From assembly GCF_002776525.5 (NCBI RefSeq), contig NC_045439.1, forward strand, positions 158,712,208 to 158,776,207: a stretch of DNA of 64,000 nucleotides. Reading direction: 5' to 3'. The stretch's first letter is position 1. Every line of letters begins with the position of its first letter. Both the position numbers and the translations under genes were made by a program. Positions 21,021 through 32,984 of the stretch are shown in pieces. The stretch comes from Piliocolobus tephrosceles (taxonomy: Eukaryota > Chordata > Mammalia > Primates > Cercopithecidae). A model generated the notes under the pieces. That model had not been told where the DNA came from, did no database searches, and worked only from the letters and a program-made list of their open reading frames with translations.

Positions 21021-22560
21021 TGCGGGGAGGGTGATCCCGGAGTTTCCCGTTTGAGCTGAGGAGATCTAGGGCAGGAGAGGAGTGAGATGGATGCGTACTG
21101 GAGAAGGGGCCAGTTTAGGGGAAAGATGATAACTTAAGTTTTTGGGATGTTGGGGTCAAGTTTCTTGGGAAACGCTTACCTGAGTATATCCAGAATTAAG
21201 TTAAATATGAGAGTCCCAGAGAAAGGTCTGAGCGGCTGTGTAAACTTGAGCTTTATGCGAACGAGTGAGAGGAACAGTCGGGCTTGTCCAAGAAAATGTG
21301 TAAAGTGGATGTCTGAGGTTGGAATCCTGAGAAATTCCAATAAAAAATGATTGACTCCCTCCCTACCAAATCAGAGGGGTTATAAGAAGAGGAGAAATGC
21401 AGCTTGTCCTTAACGTGATTTCCTGTCAACCCATGTGAACTATGAACCTTTTAAGAAGGCAGCGGACTTAGAGCATCATTAATGCTTTAGTGGGCATAAA
21501 TTCGGGTTTTACACTTCCTTTGGGTCACTTTGATTCCATTTTATTTTTTTCCATACTTAGTCCATAGCAGAAGGATTGCTATATCTTTTAGCACAAACTT
21601 GTATGGTAATGTCTTTTTTCCTCTGCCCAGCACCCTCGTTCTCCGATTCACCTTCTCCCAGGACCCTTTCTGAAGCTACTGAGTCCTCCACGTTGGAAGC
21701 CACACCCAAGTCCTTCCTGAGATTAAAAATAAAAAACTAGGTCTCATGGGTAATATCTGGTAGTGTCTCTGAGATGACCAAAGGGTAGCAAGGGCAACAT
21801 GGGTAACCCTGTTTTCCAAGTATAGAAAACAGATTCCCACTGGGCAAAGGCAAAACTGTCACTCCTACAGGCTCTCCATGAAAAAAAGGGTCATTGCTGG
21901 AGCCTCTGAAACCGGGGGCCTTGATGCTGCTTCAGCATCCTTGGTCTGGGCTGATGTGGTCCTTCAGCGCTTCCAGGGTTTCTTCTCATCAGCAGCTTCT
22001 TAAATATGCTGTCTTGAGTCTAATTATTGCCACTCGAAGCCAAAAGCACATTTAAAAATGGTCTTAACATGTCTAGAGTCCTCACTGTGAGTATATATCT
22101 TTTCCCACTTGTCACGTTATTTTTCCTCAAGCAAGTTGATGTTGAAGGGTTTTCTGTGCTTTCTCTCTTTGGGTAACACTTTTGGCAGAGCCATTCCCAC
22201 ACTAGTCCTTCCAACGGACTCTTTAGCTTCCCACTTCACCAGGGTAATTCTTAGATATCAGTCTTAGTTGGAATTATTTCAACACTTTTCTTCTTCTCCT
22301 CATCCTCCTCCACCTCCTCCTTCTCCTCTCCATCTACTTCTCCTTCTCCTTCCTCTATTTATGGATATTTACTACTTTCTTGGGAACATCTTACAGAAAT
22401 ATGCTAATTCATTGTTTTTAAGAATGTCTCTTGAACAGACTTATTGCCCCCATGCTTCTTAAATATAATCCTCATTTATTGCATTTAAATCTCCATCAAT
22501 ATTATTCTTTATTTTATTTGGGTATGTATTATTTTCTAACTATTTAAATAAAATATTTAG
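21021..22560. other. Low-copy DNA upstream of NDN
   Basis: About 1.5 kb upstream of the NDN CpG island without Alu or L1; likely to include proximal regulatory DNA. No protein frame with a domain. A CTC/CTT-rich tract lies at 22287-22362. Confidence 0.5.
22287..22362 (+). repeat. Polypyrimidine (CTC/CTT)n tract
   Basis: About 75 bases of CTCCTC/CTTCTC words, pure pyrimidine for most of its length on the plus strand. Confidence 0.9.
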
Positions 22561-22850
22561 GCCAGGTGCGGTGGCTCACGCCTGTAATCCCAGGACTTTG
22601 GGAAAGCGAGGCGGGCAGATCGCCTGAAGTCAGGAGGTCGAGACCAGCCTGGCCAACATGGCAAAACCCTGTCTCTACTAAAAATACAAAAATTAGCTGG
22701 CTGTGGTGACGGATGCCCTTAATCCCAGCTACTTGGGAGGCTGAGGCAGGAGGCTCACTTGAACCTGGGAGGTGGATTTTGCAGTCAGCTGAGAGCATGC
22801 CACTGCACTCCAGCCGGGGCAACAGAGCGAGACTGTCTCAAAAATTAAAT
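22561..22850 (+). repeat. Alu
   Basis: Full plus-orientation Alu, ending CTGTCTCAAAAATTAAATAC. Flanked by AATAAAATATTTAG-like direct repeats. Confidence 0.95.
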
Positions 22851-25540
22851 ACATAAAGAAATAAAATATTTAGTTCATTTGACGTATTTTTTTTAAATAA
22901 TAAAAGTGTTTGAACCTACTATTTAAATCTCAACTTGGCTTTGGCCGTAGGCTATGGTTTTTAACGTTGTGATCTCATTCAAACTACATTCTCACATTTC
23001 ACCCTCCGAGATGTAATGGATTCTTGAAATTAAAGTGCAAGCTTAGGGCATGACAACAATAAAAGGTGGCTCTGCTGAAGTGAGTATCAGTGCTCTGGCC
23101 AGAGAGCTGCTTGGATTTCAGTTGCTGCCTGGGCAGGACTGGATAATTGAGCTTCTACCTGGACTTCATTCTAGTGAAGTTGCCAGCATCAAGCAGACTG
23201 TGCAGAAAGCCTTTCCTGCAGCACACAACACACTACGCTTCTGACAGAGGGGTTGTCTAATGCTGTACCTGGGCCTGTCGATGAAGACCACCCTGAGAGA
23301 TTACACTCGGAAGGCTTAAAGCCTTGGGTCTGATGCATGAGTCTAAAACGAAGCACAGGCTAGATCTTGGAGCCCAACTGTACATCTACTAAAATGGTAT
23401 CATCTTCCTCCTGAGGAGTGAAGAGGTTCAATCCCCCGCCGCCAAAATCGAATTAATGGGAGTAGGAGTTTGGGTAGGTGGGGTAGTGGGACAAAACAAA
23501 GCCTGGGATAGCCTGTAAGTGGGGAAAGCATGCGTGCACATGTGCAATGAGATAGGTGAGTCAGTAGCTTGATGGCTTCCTAATAAAGTATGTGCCCATG
23601 AGCCAGAGATTCTGACCTTCAGAGTAATAACAAAAAGGACCAAAGACACTGTGAGAAATGAGAGGAAGCTAGTACTTGGGAAGCATCCACAACTACCTTG
23701 ACCCAAGGCTCCAGACCTGGGGCGGAGCTCTAATGCTGTCCTGAGGGTCATGGGATAAATCAATCTTGCTGGGTGTCTCCAGGGGAACCCCTATTTGAGA
23801 TTGGCAATAAGTCCCCTCAGGACCAGCAGCTTAGTAGAAAAGTGTGAAGGCTACAAAAATATATCTCAACTACTCATTACATCAAAATTCTGTAAATAGA
23901 AGTTCTGTGAATAGATACAGAATATATATGGAGAAGCTGTAACTTAAAATATTCTGGAGCAGACAGTTTTGCTGGTGGGTTACTTCGAACTCTGTAATGT
24001 GGAACAGATTACACAGCTGTGGAATAGGCTGTTCTTGGCAGACTCAGGAACAGGAGGAGAGGCCAGTCCCAGCCTTGGTTTCCATAGCGAACAGAGGAAG
24101 GGGGGTCACCCCAGAGCTTCTAGTGGGCAGTGCGCATGCTCGCAGTGCAGGGGCCCAGAGGCCCTGGATGAAATGTGAATCCTCTGGCTCTTCCCTGTCC
24201 ACATAGGCAGCAGCCTCCACCTTGGAGCCCCTAAACGGGCCCCAAATGCCTTTCAGGCCAAGGATCTTAAGCAGAGAATTCACTTTAATGTGTTCAGTAA
24301 ATATTGAGCAATACCTGTCATGTGCCTGAAATATTTGCATTTCAGAAAAGTAGCTCAGTCTGAGGGAAAAACCCATTGCAGCTGGGCCCCTGTTTTTGTT
24401 AGAAAACATTAAGAAGTGAGGACAGGCAGTGCTGCTTTACAAAGTTGGGAGGGACTGGCCCCTGGCCCCTCATCCCCAGCCTCCCTAGGGAGCCACTGCT
24501 CATGCTCATCCATTCGCGGTCCATCGCATGCACTGAAATGGGAGACCTTTCAGTCCTGCCCAGCCCCAAGGAGCAGCTCTCTCAGATATTTAAAGAGTCT
24601 AGGGTGTCTTCTGAAAGGTCACCTGCATACAGAGTAAGGTTAGAGTTTGGGGCAGGTGGACAAGCAGAGGCAGAGAGTCCTTAGGGGCCCCTTCCCAGGA
24701 ATCCATGTGATGGGCGATGGTTTGCATTTCATCTGCATTCGTCAACTGTTTACTAACATTACATTACGTTTCAGGCCTTGTGCCTGGGGATACAACGAGA
24801 AGAGACATGGTCTCTGTAATCTGTAGTGAGGGGAAGTGGTGGAGATAAACAGCCTTAAAAGAGAAAACAAATGCCTGATCAAGTAATCATATGTCATGAT
24901 GCATATCGTGAAGGAACAGCAATATTATCACCGAGAGGGTGACAGAGGGAGCTGAGGTTCAATAGAAAGGCCAGTGAAGATACAAATAGCAATAGAAGGT
25001 GAGGGGAGACTGTGAATAACAGGCACATCCAGGATTCTGTCTCCAGCAGCCAGTTGAGCAGGACTGCAGCTAGGAAATGCAGGTGCGATTTCCTGAAACC
25101 GTGTGGAGAGAAGGACCAAAAGATTCTGGGAAGACTGAACGATCATACCCAGCAGATATCTGGATTGACACAACTCAGCAAAAATGCCTGTGCTGGAAAG
25201 AGAAGTTTGGAAAGTAAAGAAGATAAATCACATCACCCTGAGAGTGTCTAGAGCAGGGCCCTTTGATGATATGAGGATGGCATAATGTTTCATTGTCTGA
25301 GAACACAGCACACACCACAGAGGCTATCTTCCTTCACATGCACACATACCTGCCCTCCAGACATGGGAAAACCAACAGGAAAGTGGAGAAAAGAGAAAAG
25401 ACACCATCCCCACACATAGCAATAGGCCAAGGTGATTTAAATCTCTTTCCAGACTATCCTATGACCATCCCAATTGGAGCTATTTCTGGGACATGTTAAA
25501 ATCTCTTGCCTCATCTTAAACACTCTTCTCTAAGATAAAC
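22851..25540. other. Low-copy DNA, no gene recognised
   Basis: About 2.7 kb nearly free of young repeats. 24740-24950 resembles an ancient LINE/SINE relic ('cttgtgcctggggatacaac'). The short frames show no domain. Confidence 0.45.
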
Positions 25541-26425
25541 TCTATTCAAGCGGATGTTGCTGTATTATTCCTTTTACATGTCAGTGGATTTAATTTGGTA
25601 ATATTTAGCTGAGGGTTTTTATCTATATGCTCACCAGAGATATTGGTCTATAGTTTTCTCTTTCTGCAATATCTGTATCTGGTTTTGACTTGAGAGCCTC
25701 ATGAAAATATTGGTCCCTCCTTCTCTTCAGCTTTATGGAATAAATTGTGTAGAATTGTCTTTATTTCTTCTTCAAATGTTTGGTAGACATTTTCAGTGAA
25801 ACCATCAGTGCCTGAACGTTTCTTTTTCAGATGGCTTGTAACTATTTGTTTTAATTGTAAGCCTATTCAGATGATCTTTTCATCACAGATGGATTTTGGT
25901 ATTTGTGGTCTTAGGGAGTTGGCTCATGTATTAGTCCATTCTCGAATTACTATAAAGAGCTACCTGAGACTGGGGAATTTATAAAGAAAAGTGGTTTAAT
26001 TGGATCATGGTTCTTCAAGCTGTACAGGAAACATGACTGAGGAGGCCTCAGGGAACTTACAATCACGGTGGAAGGTAAAGGGGAAGAAAGCACATCTTAC
26101 ATAACCAGAGCAGGAGGAGGAAAGCCAGGAAGAAGGTGCCACACACATCTGAACAGCCAGATCTCGTGAGAACTCACTCACTATCATGAGAACAGCAAGG
26201 GGGAAGTCCCCCCCCAACCCATGACCCAATCACCTCCCACCAAGCCCCTCCTCCAACATGGGGGATTACAATTCGACATGAGATTTGGGCAGGAACACAA
26301 ATCCAAACCATATCTGGCCATTTAATCTAATTTGTCAAATTTATGTGTGTCATGGTGCTTGCAGTTTTTCATGCTATCCTTTTAATGATAGATTTATCTA
26401 CCAAGCAGTCTTGGGTTTCTTAACT
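25541..26425 (-). repeat. Old L1 ORF2 fragment split by an LTR
   Basis: Antisense L1 ORF2 text on both sides of the LTR: 'tatagttttctctttctgca', 'tcttcaaatgtttggtagac' to the left and 'tttgtcaaatttatgtg' to the right. Confidence 0.75.
25926..26313 (-). mobile_element. MST/THE1-type MaLR solo LTR
   Basis: About 388 bases. On the minus strand it starts near GATATGGTTTGGATTTGTG and ends ...GGACTAATACA. It contains CAGATCTCGTGAGAACTCAC and CCTCCAACATGGGGGATTAC, classic for the MaLR THE1/MST family. No internal sequence, so a solo LTR, inserted into L1. Confidence 0.9.
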
Positions 26426-26812
26426 ATATTGAGAACACACACGTGCAAATACATACCACACACACACACACACACGTACCACCCATGCCATGGCAGTTCT
26501 TCCAGATAGCCCTGAGTCCTCAGGGTACACCATAGACTTCAGGGATCGCTGAGAACTCTCTTCGCCTTTTCAGATTTTTAAAAATATCTTTCTCCAGCCA
26601 TCATCTAAAAGTTGAAGTTTCTAGCGGTCCTGTCTCACCTCTTCTGTTCCTGTCACCTTGTGTTCTGAGCAACACCATCTCCCAGAGCTTGAATTTTACG
26701 TCTATACACAAATGAGTCCAAAATTCATTTCTCCAGACTAAGATGTCTCTTTCATGGTCTGTAACTGGATATCCAGCTGCCTAAAGGTCATCTTAACATT
26801 GTGCCTTTGAGT
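26426..26812. other. Low-copy DNA with a short (CA)n
   Basis: A (CA)n run at about 26458-26476. Nothing else recognised. Confidence 0.5.
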
Positions 26813-27139
26813 TTTATTTTATTTTATTTTATTTTATTTTATTTTATTTTATTTTTTGAGACAGAGTCTCACTCTGGTTGCCCAGACTTGAGCGCAGTGG
26901 TGTAATCTCAGCTCACTGCAGCCTCAACTCCTCAGGCTCAGGTTATTTTCCCACCTCAGCCTCCTGAGTAGCAGGACTACAGGTGTGTGCCACTGCACTT
27001 GACTAAATTTTCATATTTTTAGAGATGGGTTTTTGCCATGTTTGCCAGACTTGTCTTGAACTCCTGGGCCCAGGTAATCCACCTGCCTCAGACTCCTAAA
27101 TTGCTGGGATTACAGGCATAAGCCACCATGCCCAGGCTG
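26813..27139 (-). repeat. (TTTTA)n plus old Alu (AluJ-like)
   Basis: A TTTTA pentamer array (26813-26856) is the tail of a diverged antisense Alu (26857-27139) ending GCCACCATGCCCAGGC. Confidence 0.9.
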
Positions 27140-27504
27140 AGTTATAAATTCAACATTTTACTCTACTTCATCAGTGTCTGCCTGAAACCTTCTGCTGCCA
27201 GTGTGTTCCCTGCCTCACAGTACATGGCATAGCTGTTCACCCAGGGTCCCGAGGAAGAAAAAAGGATGCCACTGATTCTCTTGTATCCTACATATCTAGG
27301 TAATCACATAATTCTCACCTTCTATAAGCACCTGTCATCCATGACTATATTCCACTCACTGCCATCCGTGACTATATTCCACTGCTCTTTCACCCTTGGT
27401 TCACCACCGAGGACATCCTCTGTGCCTTCTCACTAGTTTATTCACTTGCAGTTTATTTTGCACACTGAAACCAGTATATTTTCTGAAATTAAAACATTTC
27501 TCCC

Positions 27505-27975
27505 TTATTTGTCTCCTGAGGCTGCCATAAAAAATCACCACAAATTGGGTGGCATAAAATAACAGAAGTTTATTCTCTTGTAGATTTGGCAGCTGGAAGT
27601 TTTAAGTCAAGGTGTTGGTTTGGCCATGCTCCTACCAAAGGCTTTAAGGGATAATCTGTTCCTGCCCTTCCTGCCTTCTTGAGACTTTTGGCATTCCTTG
27701 GCTGGTAGCAAAATAACTCCAATCTCTACCCATCTTCACAAATGGCATAGAGTACTGTGGGATTTCTAAGTAACCGCAGGGTCTTTCACATTCAGAGTCA
27801 ATGAGGCTGGCAAAGACTGCTAAATAAAGTCCAATTCTAGCGTTTCTCCTGACTTCCTGGTTACTGGTAGAGCACAGTCATAGTGATCCACAATAGGTTG
27901 GTCTCAAGAGGAAGGATGTTTGCTGTTTCAATATTGTTAAGTTCAGGTGGCTATATTCTGGAGTCTCATGAAAAA
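27505..27975 (-). mobile_element. MLT1-like MaLR LTR
   Basis: Opening 'ctgaggctgccataaaaaat...gggtggcataaaataacaga' and 'agatttggcagctggaag' match the end of MLT1-type LTRs in antisense. Strongly diverged; family call approximate. Confidence 0.55.
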
Positions 27976-28415
27976 TAGCCTCAAATCCCCCTTATCCATT
28001 GAAAAGTCAGGAACGTGCATTTAGGTACCAGCTTTTGGAATATGGAAGGCTTTTAGGTTCATTAAGATGGGATCCCATCATTCCCAGTTGCACCAGACTT
28101 CTTAGTTGCTTCCACCTGCTCATGTTGTCAGAGATTAATTTTTATAATGATATAAAATTATGTGAAATGATTTTTATAATCATGACCCTATATGCCCCCC
28201 TGTTATTACTAATGTGTCAATTAGGGAAATAACTGAGCTCCATTCTGCTTTAGGTTTATTGTGTCACCTTCTACTTCGTTGAATTATGGTCCAACTGGGT
28301 GTGCCATAATTCAAATCTTGTAGTAATCACACAATTTAGTGCAGATCCTACAAGCTGAAGTGTATGACCTCCAACAAGCAACAAGATTGTTCTTCTTCTT
28401 TTTTGTTTTGTTTTG

Positions 28416-28714
28416 TTTTTTTTTTTTTTTTTTTGGAGATGGAGACTCACTCTGTCCCCCAGGTTGAAGTGCAGTGGCCGGATCTCAGCTCACTGCAAGT
28501 TTCACTTCCTGGGTTCACGCCATTCTTCTGCCTCAGCCTCCAGAGTAGCTGGGACTACAGGTACCTACCACCACGCCCAGCTAACTTTCTGTATTTTTAG
28601 TAGAGATGGGGTTTCACCGTGTTAGCCAGGATGGTCTTGATCTCCTGACCACATGATCCACCCACCTCGGCCTCCCAAAGTGCTGGGATTACAGGCGTGA
28701 GCCACGTGCCTGGC
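28416..28714 (-). repeat. Alu
   Basis: Full antisense Alu with GTGGCCGGATCTCAGCTCAC. Target-site duplication AAGATTGTTCTTCT on both sides. Confidence 0.95.
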
Positions 28715-29140
28715 CCAAGATTGTTCTTCTGATGACAGCTGTACTTCAGGGGTCCTCAGGACACCCACACTTCCAACTAACTACCTATATGGAGATTCCC
28801 ATGACCCTAGTAGATTTAATAATTTGCTATATTGACTAACAGAACTCACTAAAAGTGCTGTACTTATGATTATCACTTTCTTAGAAAAGATATATGTTGG
28901 GGAGGGTGTCTTGGAGGAACTGCAGAGATTTAGGACCTCTCCACGTGGGATCAGGGCATGCCACTCCCCAGGAGCATCCATTTGTTCACAAAAACCAGGA
29001 AGCTCCACTGAGCTACATTGTTCAGAGTTTTACTGGGGCTTCATATGTAGGCATGATTGCTTAAATCCTGGGCCATGTGATTGAACTCCACCGCCAGGCC
29101 CCCCTTACTTCTCAGGTCAGGCAGCTGAAGTATAATTGCT
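28715..29140 (-). mobile_element. Possible old LTR remnant
   Basis: Phrases such as 'tatattgactaacagaactc', 'ggggcttcatatgtaggcat' and 'ccatgtgattgaactccacc' recall an ancient LTR in antisense. I cannot name the family, and this could instead be part of the neighbouring provirus. Confidence 0.35.
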
Positions 29141-29147
29141 CTCTGTG

Positions 29148-29510
29148 TCAGCCCTTGTTGAAGGAATACTCGTGGCAACAGTGATCACCGCTATCACAGC
29201 TAACCAGTAAATTACTCATTGTGACTCGTTGTCCCGNNNNNNNNNNGCTATCACAGCTAACCAGTAAATTACTCATTGTGACTCGTTGTCCCGCTTTCCT
29301 CAGGTTTTCTTCCACTGTCTGTGATAGCTTCTTGATCTGTCCCCAGGTAGGTGGCTGTGTTTGACGGGTGTAGCTTGTCACAGTTGGGGTCCTCCTCAGG
29401 GTCAGTCTCAACATGGCTGCAACCGGGGGGTCCTCAGGATCCTCCTGGAATCTCTTCCTTGGCATCTGGCTTATGATAAGGTTTCAGGTGTTTTGATGTC
29501 ATCCAAATCG
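29148..29510 (-). pseudogene. env leader remnant, class II provirus
   Basis: The minus strand encodes TQPPTWGQIKKLSQ, which resembles the env signal/leader region of HML-type elements, overlapping the end of pol as in that family. Only the leader is left. A 10-N gap with duplicated flanks (29190-29293) inserts a false repeat in the frame. The surface and transmembrane parts are absent. Confidence 0.7.
29237..29246. other. Assembly gap, 10 N
   Basis: The 47 bases left of the gap (29190-29236) are identical to the 47 bases right of it (29247-29293), so this is most likely an unmerged contig overlap. Confidence 0.98.
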
Positions 29511-29547
29511 GCTGCTGGTTTTGGCCTGGAGAAACACAAGCATAACC

Positions 29548-30417
29548 TCAACCCCAAGTTATTTTACCTATTTCCCACCTTTTTGTTATTGGATCTCTCC
29601 ACCAAACCAGTCGTTCTGCTTCTGTCTTTGCAGCTGGTTTCTGTAGATGCTGTTCAGCTGCTGATACCATCTGGCCTTTAGGCAGTCTCAAAAAATTTAA
29701 AGTCAATAATACTAGATTCAACTGTGTATGCAAGGTGTCCCACAGTCCCTGTTTCCCCCCACTTTGCTTTCGCAACTGCTGTTTCAGGGAGAGATTCATT
29801 CTTTCCACTATGGCTTGTCCTTGAGAATTATATGGGATACCAGTAATGTGTTTAATATTCCATATAGAGAAAAATGTAGTTAGAGCTTTGCTAGTATAGC
29901 CTGGGGCATTATCTGTTTTAATAGAAGCTGGAATGCCCGTCACCACAAAACACTGCAAAAGGTGACGTTTAACACAGACAGAAGACTCTCCTGATTGGCA
30001 TGTAGCCCAGACAAAGTGAGAAAAGGTGTCCATACATACACGTACATAAGCTAGTCTCCCAAATGAGGGAACATGTGTGGCACCCATTTGCCAAAGAGAA
30101 TTAGTTTCCAATCCTCGAGGATGAACTCCTCCCATGAAAGATGAGGAATGCACCATTTGGCAAGTTGGGCATCGCTGGATAATAGCTTTAGCTTCTTTCC
30201 AGGTAATGCTGTATCTGCGTTTAAGACCAGAGGCATTAACACAGGTCAAATTGTAAAAGTGTCTGGCATTAGATATTGCAGTAGCAACTAGGAGATCAGT
30301 CATTTGATTCCCTTCAGTTAAGGATCCTGGAAGAGGTATATGAGCCCTAATGTGAGTGATGTAAAAAGGGCGCATTCTACTCCTGACTGCTGTTTGCAAC
30401 TGGGTAAATAAAGTCAT
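29548..30417 (-). pseudogene. Integrase (pol 3' part), class II provirus, frame uninterrupted
   Basis: A 289-codon open frame covers the integrase. The three acidic catalytic positions of the DDE core are present in VCMDTFSHFVWA, IKTDNAPGYTS and IVERMN. The N-terminal zinc-binding HHCC motif is damaged: CPTCQ keeps both cysteines, but the two histidines appear replaced (FYNLTCVNA). The C-terminal DNA-binding part (WWRDPITKRWEIGKI) is present. Integrase would join viral DNA to the host genome. The frame starts inside RNase H/integrase without its own promoter, and the pol upstream is broken, so no functional product is expected. Confidence 0.88.
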
Positions 30418-32100
30418 CAGTTGTTCATCTGTATGAAATCATAACTGAGCATTTTCAATTAACTGTGTGGAATGAACCACATATAAAGAATCAGGAACAC
30501 ATTAATAGGTATATTAAAAGCAGTCAATACCTCAATTACAGCTACAAGCTCTGCTTTTTGAGCTGAAGTACAAGGTGTCTGAATACATTTTGAGCTAGAA
30601 TAAGAAGCTTTACCAGTGCTAGATCCACCTGTAAAAACATTCTCAGCACCTTCAATTGGTTTAAATTTAGTTATTTTAGGGAGAATTCAATTAGTTAATT
30701 TCAAAAATTAAAACAGTTTCATTTTAGGAAAATGATTATCTAGAATACCCACAAAGTCAGCTAAATGGGTTTGCTAAGTAAGACTGTTTATAAAATATCT
30801 GTGTCTTCATGAGAGGGACAATAATTTTTCCAAGATCGTATCCACATAATTTAACAATCTGAGTTCTCCTATTTCCTATCACAGTAGCAATTTGATCTAA
30901 ATAAGGAGTTACAGTCTGTGAATTAGCATGTGGAAGAAAAAGCCCCTCTACCAAGTCCTGCTCTTGGACAATAACACCAGCAGGTGAATGCTGAGTTGAA
31001 AAAATTAGCAAATGTAGAGTCTTTTCTGGATCTATTCTATTTATTTGAGCCTTATGGACTTGCTTTTCAATCAGCTATAACTCTCTCTCAGCCTCCTTTG
31101 TTAATTGTCAAGGGCTAGTGAGACTAGGATCTTCTCTAAGGATAGAAAATAGATTACTCATGGCATAGGTAGGAATGCCTAGAGCAGGTCATGTCCAATT
31201 AATGTCCACTAGTAATTTTTGAAGGTCATTTAATGTTTTCAATTGATCCCTATGTATGGTTACTTTCTGTAGCACAATGGTAGTGTCATTTACTAAGGTC
31301 CCCAAGTAGGAGTAAGGAGTAGTAGTCTGAATTTTGTCAAGAGTTACAATTAAACCGGCATAAGAAATCAAATTTTGCAAGTGATTGGAGTAACTGTCTC
31401 CAGTCAGATGTTGGAGTAATATTTCTCAAGTGGGGGCAGCACAAAGTATATCATCCATACAATGAATAATGTAACACTGTGAAAATTTTTTATGAGTTTA
31501 CATAAGTCTGGCAAATTGTTGGACTGTTTAACATGCCTCGTGGCATATGCTTAGCAGGCTGCAGGTTGTTTACCACAGGAACTGTAAATGCAAACTGTTC
31601 ACAATCTTGCTCAGCTAAGGGGATAGTAAAGAAATAGTATTTTAAATCTATGACTATTAAAGGCCATTGTTTCAGAATTATAGCAGGAGAAGTCAATCCT
31701 GGCTGTCATGTCCCCATAGGTTGTATAACTGAATTAATGGCTCTCAAGTCTGTTAACATTCTCCATTTACCTGATTTTTTCTTAATTACGAAAACTGGAG
31801 AATTCCAAGGGGAGAATGTTGGAGCTATGTGTCCTTTTTCTAATTGTTCAGTAATTAAGTCCTCTAAAGCCTCCAGTTTCTCTTTACTTAGCGGCCATTG
31901 TTCTGTCCAAATTGGCTTATCTGTTAACCATTTTAAAGGTACAGGTTCTGGAGGCCTAACAATGGCTGCCGTCAAAAACGATATCCTAAACCTTGGCGGG
32001 AACTTCGTCTTTCTGCTTGAAGCAGTTCCTTCAAACCTTGCAAATATTTTCCTAGTCCCATACCAGGCACACACCCCATTTTATACATGATATGTTGGCT
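30418..32100 (-). pseudogene. Reverse transcriptase and RNase H, class II provirus
   Basis: Pieces in order on the minus strand: RT fingers (WPLSKEKLEALEDLI, SPVFVIKKKSGKWRMLTDLR; 31706-32074), palm (VIDLKYYFFTIPL, 31490-31696), the active-site segment near 31450 with MDD preceded by Cys instead of the usual Tyr/Ile context (HCMDD), connection/thumb (DKIQTTTPYSYLG, 31189-31380), then RNase H scraps to 30418 (30757-31011 and around 30500-30650). At least three frame breaks or stops separate these pieces. Would copy viral RNA to DNA if intact; here non-functional. Confidence 0.88.
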
Positions 32101-32126
32101 TTCAGGGCTACATAATTGTTCCGGAA

Positions 32127-32663
32127 TTATAACCTGTGCTCCCTATTGTTGTAATAAATCTTTCTCCATAAATTTATAGGTACAGAAGTTACAATTGGTT
32201 GAATAGTCCCAGGTTGTCCATTGGGCCCTTCACAATGCAAAATATAACTGTTTTGATACACTTCAGGGGCTTTACCAACTCCAACTCTGTTAAATTGAGT
32301 GGGTTGAATTGGCCATATGGATGGCCAGTGCTGTAGAGAAATGATTGAAATGTCCGCTCCTGTATCTACCAAACCTTTAAGTTTCTTTCCCTGAGTAGTT
32401 ATTTCACAGGTAGGACATTTATCAATAATTTGATTCGCCCAATAAGCTGCTTTGCCTTGTTGATTTGTGCTTCCAAATCCTCCTGTTCGTTTAATCTCAC
32501 TTTCCCCATTTCCACATACAGCACAATCAGGAACTGTGCTATGCACGCTCCCAGGCTCTGCTTTCTGGGAAACAGAAGTAGATATAACAATTTGAATTTC
32601 CCCATTGTAATCTGAATCAATGACTCCTGTGTGTGCTTGTACTCCTTTTAAATTTAAACTAGA
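32127..32663 (-). pseudogene. dUTPase C-terminus and aspartic protease (pro), class II provirus
   Basis: A minus-strand frame carries the dUTPase motif GVIDSDYNGEIQIV, then the retroviral protease with the active-site triplet in GLVDTGADISIIS (codons at about 32358-32366) and a following flap/G-rich part. The protease catalyses polyprotein cleavage as a homodimer in functional betaretroviruses. The frame is open over this segment, but the dUTPase is cut by the Alu at 32664 and the upstream gag-pro context is gone, so I call it a pseudogene. Other class II proviruses carry dUTPase fused to protease in the same order. Confidence 0.85.
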
Positions 32664-32970
32664 TGGCTGGGTGCTGTGGCTCACGCTTGTAATCCCAGCA
32701 CTTTGGGAAGCCGAGGCGGGTGGATCACAAGTTCAGGAGATCGAGACCTTCCTGGCGAACACCGTGAAACCCTGTCTCTATTAAAAATACAACAAATTAG
32801 CCAGGCGTGGTGGCGGGCACCTGTAGTCCCAGCTGCTGGGGAGTCTGAGGCAAGAGAACGGCATGAACCCGGGAGGCAGAGCTTGCAGTTAGCCAAGATC
32901 GCACCACTGTACTCCAGCCTGGGTGACAGAGACTCCATCTCAAAACTAATAAATAAATAAATAAATAAAT
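32664..32970 (+). repeat. AluY in the provirus dUTPase
   Basis: Plus-orientation Alu with an (AAAT)n tail. The target-site duplication AAATTTAAACTAGA on both sides marks a precise insertion in the older provirus. Confidence 0.96.
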
Positions 32971-32984
32971 TTAAACTAGATATA

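Noticed and set aside
23050..23244. 64-codon frame in low-copy DNA (MTTIKGGSAEVSISALAREL...)
   Set aside because: No domain, no flanking splice or promoter evidence, and length expected by chance.
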